DNA from: JAAURS01 sp044923475
GTDB taxonomy: Bacteria; Cyanobacteriota; Cyanobacteriia; Thermosynechococcales; Thermosynechococcaceae
DNA: 64,000 bases
Assembly: GCF_044923475.1 (NCBI RefSeq)
Contig: NZ_CP137338.1
Location: 1,116,001 to 1,180,000, forward strand
Direction of reading: 5' to 3'
Part shown: piece by piece, positions 32,500 through 40,802 of the stretch
Layout: each line of letters begins with the position of its first letter
Position numbering within the stretch: the first letter of the stretch is position 1
Notes under the pieces: generated by a model
The model's database searches: none
The model's input: the letters and a program-made list of their open reading frames with translations, nothing else
What the model was told of the DNA's origin: nothing
Position numbers and translations under genes: made by a program

Positions 32500-35211
32500 T
32501 TGTCCGAGCCGTTTTTGTATGACATCAACCCCTATACTTCGGCCAGACATTCCGAACCTCAAGCCGAAGCATCCCTTTCTCCGAAAGGGGTTCGACACCT
32601 GCTTGCCGTTGAAGATGGAGAGGGACAGCGATTATTACCCTTAGAGTCTACTTCTCATTCGATTGGTCGGGATTCGACCAACTCGATCGTCCTGAAATCT
32701 AAAGCCGTTTCTCGACAGCACGCTCTGCTCTTACGGGTAACCAGTGCCGACCCCAACAACTACGGCTTTTTAATTATCGATGGCAATCTTCAGGGCAAAC
32801 GCAGCACCAACGGCATTAAGGTCAACGGGCAGAGAAGCTATTCCCATCGCTTGAAGCATGGCGACCAGCTTTTACTCGGCAATCACGTTAAAGTCCGCTA
32901 CCTTATTTTGCCAGCGCTGACGGATGAGGCTTTTTTATCCTATTCCCAGACGATCGACTATACAGAGTTATTTGCTGAATCGAATATCCCCATTGCCCCG
33001 GTTTCTAGTTCTGCTGAGGAGCAGTTTGACGAAGCTTCCTTGGTCCGGCTAGCGTCCTTTCCTGAAATTATTCCCAGCCCGATTTTTGAAGTCAATATCC
33101 ATGGAGACTTGACTTATCTCAATCCGGCAGCGGCACAGATTTTTCCTGACTTGACCCAGCAGGGAATGGCACACCCCATGCTGGATGGGTTGCTGTCCCT
33201 CATTCGTCAGTCGGAGTCTCATATTCTGGTGAGAGAAGCGGCAGTTGAAGATAAAGTCTTCGAGCAGTCGATTCATTATATTTCTGAAAGCGATCTGATT
33301 CGCTGCTGCGTGTTCGATATTACGGAGCGCAAACGCGCCGAGTCCGAACTCAGAAAACACGATCGCCTCTTGCAGAGCGTGGCAAAAGCGACCACTCACT
33401 TACTGGCAAATGTCGGTTACGACTCTGCTATTAATGAAGCGATCGCAACCTTAGGCGCTGCAGCCCTCGTCGATCGCATCTGTATCTCCATGAATCACGC
33501 GCATCCTGGTACGGGAGAAATTTCGACCAGCATGCGGTTTGAGTGGACCCACGAATCGATTCCGTCCATTTTGAGACACAACCATCGTCACAACCAACCC
33601 TACAGCGGCGCTCATCTCAGACGTTGGTATCATCTCCTAACCGACGAAACTGCCATCAGCGATCTGACCCGAAACTTGCCAGAAAGCGAACAGTCGCTCT
33701 TGCTGCAAGATTGCGTGCTGTCCCTTTTAGTCGTGCCCATTATCGTAAATTCCAAGTTTTGGGGTTTCATCGAGCTGCACCAATGTACGACTGAGTATGT
33801 GTGGTCGTCCCAGGAAGAGTCGATTATCTTTGCAATGGCGGCCAGCATCAGTGCTGCCCTTCAGCGCCAGCAAACGGAAGAAATTATCCACCATCAAGCC
33901 TTTCACGATGCCCTGACCAATTTGCCCAATCGCATTCTGTTTAACGATCGCCTGGATTTTGCCTTAGCCAGCGCGCGGCGCAACGGCCAAAACCTAGCCG
34001 TGATGTTTATGGATCTCGATCGCTTTAAGACCATCAACGATACCCTAGGTCATTCGGTTGGCGACGCACTGCTCCAAGAAGTAGCGCATCGCCTCCAAGA
34101 CTGTCTTCGCGAAGGCGACACCGTTGCGAGATGGGGCGGCGACGAGTTTACGGTGCTGCTACCGCAAATTCGAGATGTGGAAGATGCGTCTCAAACCGCT
34201 TATCGCATTCACGACGCGCTTAAGGCTCCGTTTAACGTCAACGATCGCGAGCTTTACATCGATGCCAGTATCGGGATTTCGGTATACCCCCAAGATGGCA
34301 AAGTTGCCGAACTGCTGCTTCAAAATGCCGATGTAGCGCTTTACCGCTGCAAAGATCAAGGCCGGGGCAGCGTTCAGCATTACGCGCCTGCCATGAATTC
34401 GGAAGCGCCGGAACTCTTTGCCCTAGAGAACAGCCTCCGTCACGCACTAGAGCGCCAAGAACTCCTGCTTTACTATCAGCCGAAGGTCGATGCCAGTACG
34501 GGCCAGATTATCGGTCTCGAAGCATTAATCCGCTGGGAGCATCCCGAACTGGGTCTGGTTTCCCCTGCCACGTTCATCCCTCTGGCCGAAGAGACAGGTC
34601 TGATTGTCGAAATTGGCACCTGGGTCATGCAAACTGCCTGCGCTCAGACCGTAGCGTGGCATCAAGCGGGGCTAGCGCCCTTGTCCGTTGCGGTCAATTT
34701 GTCTGCGCGCCAGTTCTTCCAGCCCGATCTTGTCAATGTTGTCGCTCAAGTGTTGGAGCAGACGCAGCTAGAGCCTCGATTTCTAGAGCTAGAGGTCACT
34801 GAGTCGACTGCGGTTAAATACGTGGACTTTACCCAAGGTCTACTGCGACAGATGCAGGACATGGGCGTCCATATTGCCATGGACGACTTTGGAACGGGTT
34901 ATTCGTCTCTCAATTACCTCAAGCAGCTTCCGCTCAATACCCTAAAAATCGATCGGTCCTTTATTTGCGACCTAAAGCCCAATTCTAAAGATGTTGAAAT
35001 TATCAAAGCGGTTATTTCCTTAGCACAGGGACTCGATCTGACGGTGGTGGCTGAAGGCGTCGATAGCGAAGTGCAGCTTGAAATTCTCCGTTCCCTAAAC
35101 TGCAACATCATTCAAGGCTATCTGTTCAGTCGTCCTTTAGCGGTAGAGCAAATGACTGCAATGCTAGAGACCAACCGACGGAATTGTCCGGCATATCAAC
35201 TGACTGCCTGA
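32500..35211 (+). CDS. FHA-PAS-GAF-GGDEF-EAL signalling protein
   Basis: A 903-residue cytosolic protein for cyclic-di-GMP turnover. Domains in order: FHA (about 36-135, with SIGRDSTNSIVLKSKAVSRQ and STNGIKVNG, a phosphothreonine-binding fold); a short PAS-like region (about 185-280, ending FDITERKRAESELRKHDRL); GAF (about 290-450); diguanylate cyclase (about 465-630, intact RWGGDEFTVLL at about 545); EAL phosphodiesterase (about 650-895, intact GLEALIRWEHP and DDFGTGYSSLNYL). Both active sites look complete, so net activity is unclear. The FHA input suggests control by a Ser/Thr kinase. The start is TTG 32500 preceded by GAAGG; no ATG lies close enough to the FHA domain. Confidence 0.9.
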   Translation: MSEPFLYDINPYTSARHSEPQAEASLSPKGVRHLLAVEDGEGQRLLPLESTSHSIGRDSTNSIVLKSKAVSRQHALLLRVTSADPNNYGFLIIDGNLQGKRSTNGIKVNGQRSYSHRLKHGDQLLLGNHVKVRYLILPALTDEAFLSYSQTIDYTELFAESNIPIAPVSSSAEEQFDEASLVRLASFPEIIPSPIFEVNIHGDLTYLNPAAAQIFPDLTQQGMAHPMLDGLLSLIRQSESHILVREAAVEDKVFEQSIHYISESDLIRCCVFDITERKRAESELRKHDRLLQSVAKATTHLLANVGYDSAINEAIATLGAAALVDRICISMNHAHPGTGEISTSMRFEWTHESIPSILRHNHRHNQPYSGAHLRRWYHLLTDETAISDLTRNLPESEQSLLLQDCVLSLLVVPIIVNSKFWGFIELHQCTTEYVWSSQEESIIFAMAASISAALQRQQTEEIIHHQAFHDALTNLPNRILFNDRLDFALASARRNGQNLAVMFMDLDRFKTINDTLGHSVGDALLQEVAHRLQDCLREGDTVARWGGDEFTVLLPQIRDVEDASQTAYRIHDALKAPFNVNDRELYIDASIGISVYPQDGKVAELLLQNADVALYRCKDQGRGSVQHYAPAMNSEAPELFALENSLRHALERQELLLYYQPKVDASTGQIIGLEALIRWEHPELGLVSPATFIPLAEETGLIVEIGTWVMQTACAQTVAWHQAGLAPLSVAVNLSARQFFQPDLVNVVAQVLEQTQLEPRFLELEVTESTAVKYVDFTQGLLRQMQDMGVHIAMDDFGTGYSSLNYLKQLPLNTLKIDRSFICDLKPNSKDVEIIKAVISLAQGLDLTVVAEGVDSEVQLEILRSLNCNIIQGYLFSRPLAVEQMTAMLETNRRNCPAYQLTA

Positions 35212-35722
35212 ACCTTCCACGCGTTACCGGGATCGCAGACCTGAGTTTTCCTGACCTTGGTTGTCACACTTTGTATGACTTTTTCAACCTGCATAGTAGC
35301 TCCGCGTTTCCTATGCTTATTTTAGACCTGAGGTTTGAGCGAGTGCATCTTGAGTGAGTGCATCTCATTAATAACTTCTGTGGTTGTCGGTTACATCAAT
35401 GCACTGGCTGGGGGTTATACCGCAGTGCCCCATTGCTAACGCTCAAAGGAGAGCGATGTCAGAGCGTTAGACGGTGCAAACAATATGACTTGAACGGTGT
35501 GGAGTTTCTATCGCTTCCTCCACTTTATTGCGACCGATGGAAGGCGAAACCCTTCGTCAGAGCGGTCAGAGGTCGCAAACATTCAGGCGTATTGAAAGAC
35601 TCGCAAAGCTTATAAAACCGCCTTCTAACAAGAATCGGTGCTGCGCTCCGACGGTCTATCTTACATCTTGTTTTGAGCTGATTGGATATTCAATTTGCTT
35701 ATTATTATTGAGGAATTCGATC
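35212..35722. other. Gene-free stretch with tandem hairpins
   Basis: 511 bases without a credible gene. A 13-base direct repeat GAGTGCATCT-like appears at 35340-35368. Two inverted repeats follow: GCACTG...CAGTGC (35401-35428) and CTAACGCTC...GAGCGTTAG (35436-35470, nine pairs, 17-base loop). The frame at 35358-35615 and the first 65 codons of the frame from 35528 have Cys/Arg-rich composition unlike proteins. A structured untranslated RNA is possible but unproven. Confidence 0.45.
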
Positions 35723-36481
35723 GTGAAAAAAGTACTAGAAGTCATTGAGGTTAAGCTCTTTCCATTAAGAACTTTTCCGGCAAAGTTAAAAATCTCGGCA
35801 TCGGGTACGGTACCGACCGGAGGTTGGTCTCATCCGCAGTTAGTCCCGTTTACGTATATCCAGGCCCCTCCTGATGGGATTTATGACTTTGACTTTGTTG
35901 CCGAACCTCCCGATGGGAGTGCTACCCAAGCGATTACGCCGATTGCGGCAGAGTTCCTATGGGAAAACCTACCTCAAGGATTGAAAGGCATTCGCATTCA
36001 CGCATCTGCAAATTCAAAGGTTGCATTTTTCAGTTCGGAAAATTCTTCCAGCGAAGGAGAGACTGAGGAGGTTCCCCAGCCGAATCGTTTTGCCTTTACG
36101 GATGCGGATGGTACGACAAAGGTCGTGTTCTTTCCGCGAGCGTTCGGTCCATTGGGCGGCGGTGGCGATTCCGCAGAGCCTCAACTGGAATATGAGGGAC
36201 CTGAAGGTCGATTCGTGTTTAGGGGAGCCGATATTGTCCGACAAGAGAGTCCGCTCGGATCTCTCATTAGCGCGACGTTAATTCCCAATGCCGATGCAGG
36301 CGGTTTGAGCTTTGCTTTGGCACTGCCGCCAGTGGTGATATTGGGTCAGAAAGAAGTAGAGTTTGAAACGATCGCAATTAAAATCGCAGAGCGCAGACGG
36401 GTTTTTAATCCGCTCGGCGCAGTCCTCAGCTATAAAGTATTGAATTTAAAGGGATTGGCTGAGCGCATTCCGCTTCTGTAA
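35723..36481 (+). CDS. Unknown protein with acidic loop, 252 aa
   Basis: I do not recognise the family. The start is GTG 35723, eight bases after AGGAATT, giving VKKVLEVIEVKLFPLRTFPA. The protein has no signal peptide or membrane helix and is rich in beta-strand-like segments: WSHPQLVPFTYIQAPPDGIY with DFDFVAEPPDG, KVVFFPRAFGPLGGGGDS, and a C-terminal RRRVFNPLGAVLSYKVLNLK. An acidic Ser/Glu stretch (SSENSSSEGETEEV) splits it. The layout suggests a soluble beta-barrel or ligand-binding protein. It stands alone between the c-di-GMP protein and the glycosyltransferase. Confidence 0.55.
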   Translation: MKKVLEVIEVKLFPLRTFPAKLKISASGTVPTGGWSHPQLVPFTYIQAPPDGIYDFDFVAEPPDGSATQAITPIAAEFLWENLPQGLKGIRIHASANSKVAFFSSENSSSEGETEEVPQPNRFAFTDADGTTKVVFFPRAFGPLGGGGDSAEPQLEYEGPEGRFVFRGADIVRQESPLGSLISATLIPNADAGGLSFALALPPVVILGQKEVEFETIAIKIAERRRVFNPLGAVLSYKVLNLKGLAERIPLL

Positions 36482-36637
36482 TCTCCGACCGAAACTCCGC
36501 TTCTAGAGCAGGACGATGGACCGGCGATCGTCCCGCTTTTTCCCTTTGAGATGCCTTCTCTTCATCATCCGTCAACCTTTACGACCTGACCCAAACTAGG
36601 TTGGAGCGAACCTTCGCCGAATGACCTGATATTTGCC

Positions 36638-38236
36638 ATGAAAACGGAAGCCTCATCCTCGCAATGGCTGAAAGTTGTTATTACCGTTGTGTTATTACTG
36701 GGTATCGCATTTCGATTTGTCAATTTGGATCGAAAACCCTATTGGCACGATGAAACCTATACCTCGCTGTATCTTTCTGGATACAGCGCTCAAGAAGCCA
36801 TTCAACATCTCTTTGCGGGGCAAATTGTCAAAGTAAAAGATCTCTTACACTACCAATACCCATCATCGGAACACAGCGTGCTCGACACGATCGATGGATT
36901 GGCAACCAAGAACGCGCAACATCCTCCTTTGTACTATGCCCTCGCACGATTATGGGTCGATTATTTTGGCGCATCGATTGCAGCAATGAGAGTGCTGCCC
37001 GCTGCGATCGGTCTATTGGCATTGCCAGGAATTTACTGGCTGGGGTTAGAACTGTTTGCGTCTCCGGCAGTGGGATGGATGGCCATGAGTCTGTGGGCCG
37101 TTTCCCCCCTCTCGATTCGATACGCACAAGAAGCGCGTCAATATAGTTTGTGGATCGTCATTGTTTTATGCTCGAGTGCCCTGTTACTTCGGGCGATGCA
37201 TTCAAAAGTGCTCTGGCACTGGATCTTGTACCTATGGATGCTGATCGCGGGGCTGTATTGCCATGTATTATTCGCTCTAACCTTGTTAGGGCATGGATTT
37301 TACGTACTCCTGATCGAACGCTTCCGGTTGAGCCAGAACGCGATTCGCTATCTTCTTGCGGCAGGGGTAAGCATTATCTCCTTTATTCCCTGGCTTTGGA
37401 CAATGTGGCAACATCGAGAAACGATCGGGTTATCTACTGCCTGGACAAAGGAACCCGTCCCTTTGCTGACCTTGCTCAAATCTTGGGGCATTCATATCTG
37501 TCAACTCTTCGCAGCATGGCATTTTCGCTATGATGAACGGCTGGTTTACCTGGCCATTCCGATTTTGTTTCTATCCATTTTCGCCTGTGTTACCCTTTTC
37601 CGTCATGGACTCAAGCGGCAATGGCTGTTTCTCTTTATCTCAATGGGGGTGTCCTTCCTCCCAATCCTCCTTCCAGACTTGATTTGGGGAGGCCGACGAT
37701 CGATGAATACGCGGTATCTTTTGCCATTCTATCTAGGAATCGATTTGGCGATCGCCTATCTGCTGGTCGATCGAATGACGCAAAAATACGCAACAGCAGT
37801 CCATCGGAAAACCTGGCAAAGTATTGCAGCCGTCCTGATGACCTGTAGTATTGTAACTTGTGCAATTTCATCTCAGGCGACGAGTTGGTGGGGTTGGTCC
37901 GAATTCGATGTCGAAATTCCAAAAATCGTTAACCGAGCTGTCGATCCGCTGCTCGTTTCCGATATGCCCTTAGGCGTCATCATGCCGCTGAGCCATCGGT
38001 TAGATCCAGATACTAAAATTCTGCTTTCGACCGAGCCAGAGACCCTGAAAATCCCCGATCTATCTGGCGATGTCTTTCTCTATAACCCTAGCGATCGCCT
38101 CAAAAGCGTTATCGCGCAACAGAGAATGAAATCAGAGATTGTCTATCAGTTTCAAGACGATACGCTAACGCTATCTCTGTATAAACTCCAAGCCATTCCC
38201 GAAATAAAAACTACGGCTCTTCTGGGTTTAGGCTGA
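36638..38236 (+). CDS. GT-C type membrane glycosyltransferase (GT39/PMT-like), C-terminus cut by an insertion sequence
   Basis: A 532-residue polytopic protein with about 11 membrane helices. After the first helix comes the catalytic loop FVNLDRKPYWHDETYTSLYL, in which the Asp-Glu pair marks GT-C enzymes such as ArnT and protein mannosyltransferases. Further signs are QHPPLYYALARLW and PLSIRYAQEARQYSLW. Such enzymes move a sugar from a polyprenyl-phosphate donor to protein or lipid on the outer face of the membrane. The stop codon TGA at 38234-38236 lies within the terminal repeat of the ISL3 element, so the native C-terminus has probably been replaced; the tail reads ALLGLG. Confidence 0.8.
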   Translation: MKTEASSSQWLKVVITVVLLLGIAFRFVNLDRKPYWHDETYTSLYLSGYSAQEAIQHLFAGQIVKVKDLLHYQYPSSEHSVLDTIDGLATKNAQHPPLYYALARLWVDYFGASIAAMRVLPAAIGLLALPGIYWLGLELFASPAVGWMAMSLWAVSPLSIRYAQEARQYSLWIVIVLCSSALLLRAMHSKVLWHWILYLWMLIAGLYCHVLFALTLLGHGFYVLLIERFRLSQNAIRYLLAAGVSIISFIPWLWTMWQHRETIGLSTAWTKEPVPLLTLLKSWGIHICQLFAAWHFRYDERLVYLAIPILFLSIFACVTLFRHGLKRQWLFLFISMGVSFLPILLPDLIWGGRRSMNTRYLLPFYLGIDLAIAYLLVDRMTQKYATAVHRKTWQSIAAVLMTCSIVTCAISSQATSWWGWSEFDVEIPKIVNRAVDPLLVSDMPLGVIMPLSHRLDPDTKILLSTEPETLKIPDLSGDVFLYNPSDRLKSVIAQQRMKSEIVYQFQDDTLTLSLYKLQAIPEIKTTALLGLG

Positions 38237-38257
38237 TAAATTTGTCTAATCAAAAAA

Positions 38258-38950
38258 TTAAGCTAATAGACGCATACGGAAATTGTCAAAGTTAACGAAT
38301 CCATAAGCTCGTCGTTTAATCAGTTTACTTTTATTATTAATTCCTTCCATTACTCCACTCGTAGTCCGACTTAAAAAGTAGTTGCATATCCCCTCTATAT
38401 GATTAGAGATCGTTGTAATCGCTTTACAGTAAACTTTCCTGGCTTTATCCATCCATAACTCTATCTTCTTTTTCCCGTCTTCAACAGTTAGCTCTGACTC
38501 GTATATCGCTCGAAATGACTCTTTTAACTCATATGCCGTTCTCAGTCGGTCTGACTGCTTTAATATTAGTTCTAATTTTTCATTCTCTTCAGCACTCAAA
38601 TCTATCCCATTCTTGAGCAAGATAAATTTATTATTCTTGACCTTTATCCCAGATTGCTTTCGAATCGTATTCAAATTGCTATTGACTGCCTTCATTACAT
38701 GAAATCTATCAATGACCACTACTGCATTAGGAAAGACTTTTTCTATCACTTTTGGAAAGCCACCCCACATGTCAATACCCACTTCTTTAACTCGCTCACG
38801 TATCTCTAAGGGCTGTTGCTCAAGCACTTCAATGATTTTATCTTGCTTATGACTGTCAATGACCTCTACCAAGTTTCCCTGCTCAATATCACAAACCACT
38901 GTCACAAAATCTTTATGCCCTTTACGTTTACTAATCTCATCAATACTCAA
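38258..38950 (-). CDS. ISL3 transposase, C-terminal part (catalytic)
   Basis: 230 residues of the DDE catalytic part: SIDEISKRKGHKDFVTVVCD (first Asp), VGIDMWGGFPKVIEKVFPNA and VVIDRFHVMKAVNSNLNTIR (second Asp), and the final SGVMEGINNKSKLIKRRAYG with the catalytic Glu. The reading frame is minus one relative to the upstream part. A shift at seven A residues (38977-38983, minus strand CTA AAA AAA CCG) would join the two into about 381 residues, the usual size. The native ATG for this part alone at 38950 is probably not the real start. Confidence 0.85.
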   Translation of the reverse strand: MSIDEISKRKGHKDFVTVVCDIEQGNLVEVIDSHKQDKIIEVLEQQPLEIRERVKEVGIDMWGGFPKVIEKVFPNAVVVIDRFHVMKAVNSNLNTIRKQSGIKVKNNKFILLKNGIDLSAEENEKLELILKQSDRLRTAYELKESFRAIYESELTVEDGKKKIELWMDKARKVYCKAITTISNHIEGICNYFLSRTTSGVMEGINNKSKLIKRRAYGFVNFDNFRMRLLA

Positions 38951-39402
38951 GCGGGTAATCGGACTCCAAGTTTCGGTTTTTTTAGCTTATATTGTCGCTT
39001 AAATATCCCATGAACTTGATCCCAAGTCAGTCCTTCTTCTCGACATACTTGTTCAATGGTCGAATGTTGCACGCTTTCATAAATATATGCCTCATATCGC
39101 TGAGTATAGCGACGATGCCAATCGACAAAGGATAATTGTTCTGTAAAGTAACTTTGGCAGGTTGAACAATAGTATTGACGACGATAGATACGAAGATAAG
39201 TCTGTTTTCCAAAAATCGATAAATCTCGAATTAAGCTAGGTCGACTTCGATGAAGATCATCACTAAAATGCTTACACTTAGGACAATGGCTACCTTCCTT
39301 TATAAATCCTAAATCTAGGCGAATGCCTTCATCTTCATGAACGCAACTTTGTACCGTAACATTAGGAAAATTGAGGAGGAGATCTAAGTGAATGTCCATC
39401 AT
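38947..39402 (-). CDS. ISL3 transposase, N-terminal part (zinc finger/HTH)
   Basis: 151 residues of the DNA-binding part. Zinc cysteines are seen in HCPKCKHF and YCSTCQSYF, followed by a helix-turn-helix (STIEQVCREEGLTWDQVHGI). In this frame the protein ends with KKPKLGVRLPA; shifting back by one base inside the A run gives KKTETWSPITRLSIDEISK, which is the standard continuation into the catalytic domain. The shift site fits the A AAA AAA form of minus-one slippery sequences; simple mutation is the alternative. Confidence 0.85.
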   Translation of the reverse strand: MMDIHLDLLLNFPNVTVQSCVHEDEGIRLDLGFIKEGSHCPKCKHFSDDLHRSRPSLIRDLSIFGKQTYLRIYRRQYYCSTCQSYFTEQLSFVDWHRRYTQRYEAYIYESVQHSTIEQVCREEGLTWDQVHGIFKRQYKLKKPKLGVRLPA

Positions 39403-39480
39403 TCAATACACGATAGAATGTAGTCTATTATACAATTATCAGCGAGATTCCAGAAGAACCAAACTACCAAACATTCTGCA

Positions 39481-39502
39481 GGGGCGCAAGGCCTTGCGCC
39501 CC
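39481..39502. repeat. GC-rich palindrome, copy 3 of the dispersed family
   Basis: GGGGCGCAAGGCCTTGCGCCCC is a perfect 22-base palindrome, here with no loop, followed by TACG. It lies 37 bases outside the right end of the insertion sequence and about 160 bases before the next gene. Confidence 0.75.
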
Positions 39503-39662
39503 TACGACTCGGTATTCTCTTTTCTAGAAATCGCCTAACTAGTGATAATCGTCACTCTTTCTCGTGAAGGCGATCGTTCATTGAGCAATCCGAAATCACC
39601 GACAATCAAAATTAGAACGTCAATAATCAAGAGACTATTGAGATGGCGGGAGAAAATAGCTC

Positions 39663-40802
39663 GTGATTTTACAGTTTAGAAAAACTTTATTATTCCTGAC
39701 GATCGTCCAATCTATGGGATTAGTTATCTTGTTTCCATATTACGCTTTTGTTAGTCAAGAGAGTATTGGATTGCGTATTTTTTCTGTTTTTCTATCGGGT
39801 TTTACGCTATTCGCGTTGGGCAGCGTATGGTCGCGCAAAAGCTGGGCTATATGGGCAGTTTTGACGCTGGTTTCATTTAAGTTAACCCTCGATCTTTACG
39901 CCTGGGCCATAAATTTAGATCGCAGTCTACTGATTTTTGCGAGCGAGGCCATTAATCTCAGTGTCATAGGAATCGCCTTTCGATCTAAAGTCTCGGCCAG
40001 TTCGGAAATTACAGGTCCTCAAAAAATCTTTTACGGCTTTGTTCTGGCGCTGGCAGCTACGATTGGAATTTGGGGTATGTTTTTCCCTGCCCATGTGTTC
40101 CAAGTACTCCCGTTGATGGTGCCCCCGTTACACTCGCGCTTTTTAGGGGCGATGTATCTCTCCGGTGCGACCTTTATGGGGCTAAATATCCTGGCCAAAC
40201 AATGGGCGGAAGTCCGAGTGGTGACCCCCATGATTGCGATCTGGACGGGGACGCTGGGTATTATCTCGTTGTTTTACCTCCCGGCTTTCGACTGGGGGCG
40301 CGTGCAGGTTTGGGTTTGGTTTATCGCCTATATCAGTTTCCCGCTGATTGCAGCGTGGATTGCTTGGCAACAAAGATCGCAAATCGATCCCGCAGAGGGT
40401 TTACCGCTATCGGATCGTATGCGAACCTATTTACACATTCAGGGCGGGTGGGTTACTTTATTGGCCTTGGGCTTACTCCTTGTGCCGAGCTGGATGGCGA
40501 TCGTTTGGCCCTGGAAAATCACCCCGATGCTGGCTCATATTTATAGCGCTCCCTTCTTGTCCTACGGCCTAGGGAGTTTGTATGCCGGATCTCAACAATC
40601 TTGGCAAGAAGTTCGCATCGTCATTTATGCCACTCTAGTCTTTACGGTAGGAGTCCTACTTGCTTCGCTATACCATATCGAATTGTTCGATTTTGGAACT
40701 TTTTCAGCCTGGATATGGTTTGGCGGCTTCGCAAGTTCTAGTTTCGCTTTAGCGCTATTTGGTACTACTCCAGCCTTCCGAATGCAACATGAATACGTTT
40801 AG
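39663..40802 (+). CDS. Polytopic membrane protein with repeated WxxVR unit (twin A)
   Basis: A 379-residue protein of unknown function with about ten membrane helices. From about residue 140 on it contains two copies of one unit: a Pro/Trp lead (FFPAHVFQVLPLMVPP; WPWKITPMLAHIYSAP), a helix with small residues (LGAMYLSGATFMGLNIL; LSYGLGSLYAGSQQ), then WAEVRVV at residue 181 or WQEVRIV at 314, a further helix, a F/W-D-x-G-x-x-x-x-W-x-W-F loop (FDWGRVQVWVWF; FDFGTFSAWIWF) and a last helix. The start is GTG 39663. The next gene overlaps its end by 14 bases and carries two more copies of the unit, so the proteins are related and translationally coupled. Confidence 0.7.
   Translation: MILQFRKTLLFLTIVQSMGLVILFPYYAFVSQESIGLRIFSVFLSGFTLFALGSVWSRKSWAIWAVLTLVSFKLTLDLYAWAINLDRSLLIFASEAINLSVIGIAFRSKVSASSEITGPQKIFYGFVLALAATIGIWGMFFPAHVFQVLPLMVPPLHSRFLGAMYLSGATFMGLNILAKQWAEVRVVTPMIAIWTGTLGIISLFYLPAFDWGRVQVWVWFIAYISFPLIAAWIAWQQRSQIDPAEGLPLSDRMRTYLHIQGGWVTLLALGLLLVPSWMAIVWPWKITPMLAHIYSAPFLSYGLGSLYAGSQQSWQEVRIVIYATLVFTVGVLLASLYHIELFDFGTFSAWIWFGGFASSSFALALFGTTPAFRMQHEYV

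Larger units (their letters stand above)
38232..39443 (-). mobile_element. ISL3-family insertion sequence
   Basis: A 1.2-kb AT-rich element with an ISL3-type transposase split in two frames. Terminal inverted repeats begin GCTGATAA on both sides (38232 onward; reverse strand from 39443): GCTGATAAATTTGTCTAAT against GCTGATAATTGTATAATAG, an imperfect match. The eight bases outside each end (GGGTTTAG and GAGATTCC) do not match, so no target duplication is visible. The element lies between the glycosyltransferase and a GGGGCGCAAG palindrome. Confidence 0.85.
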
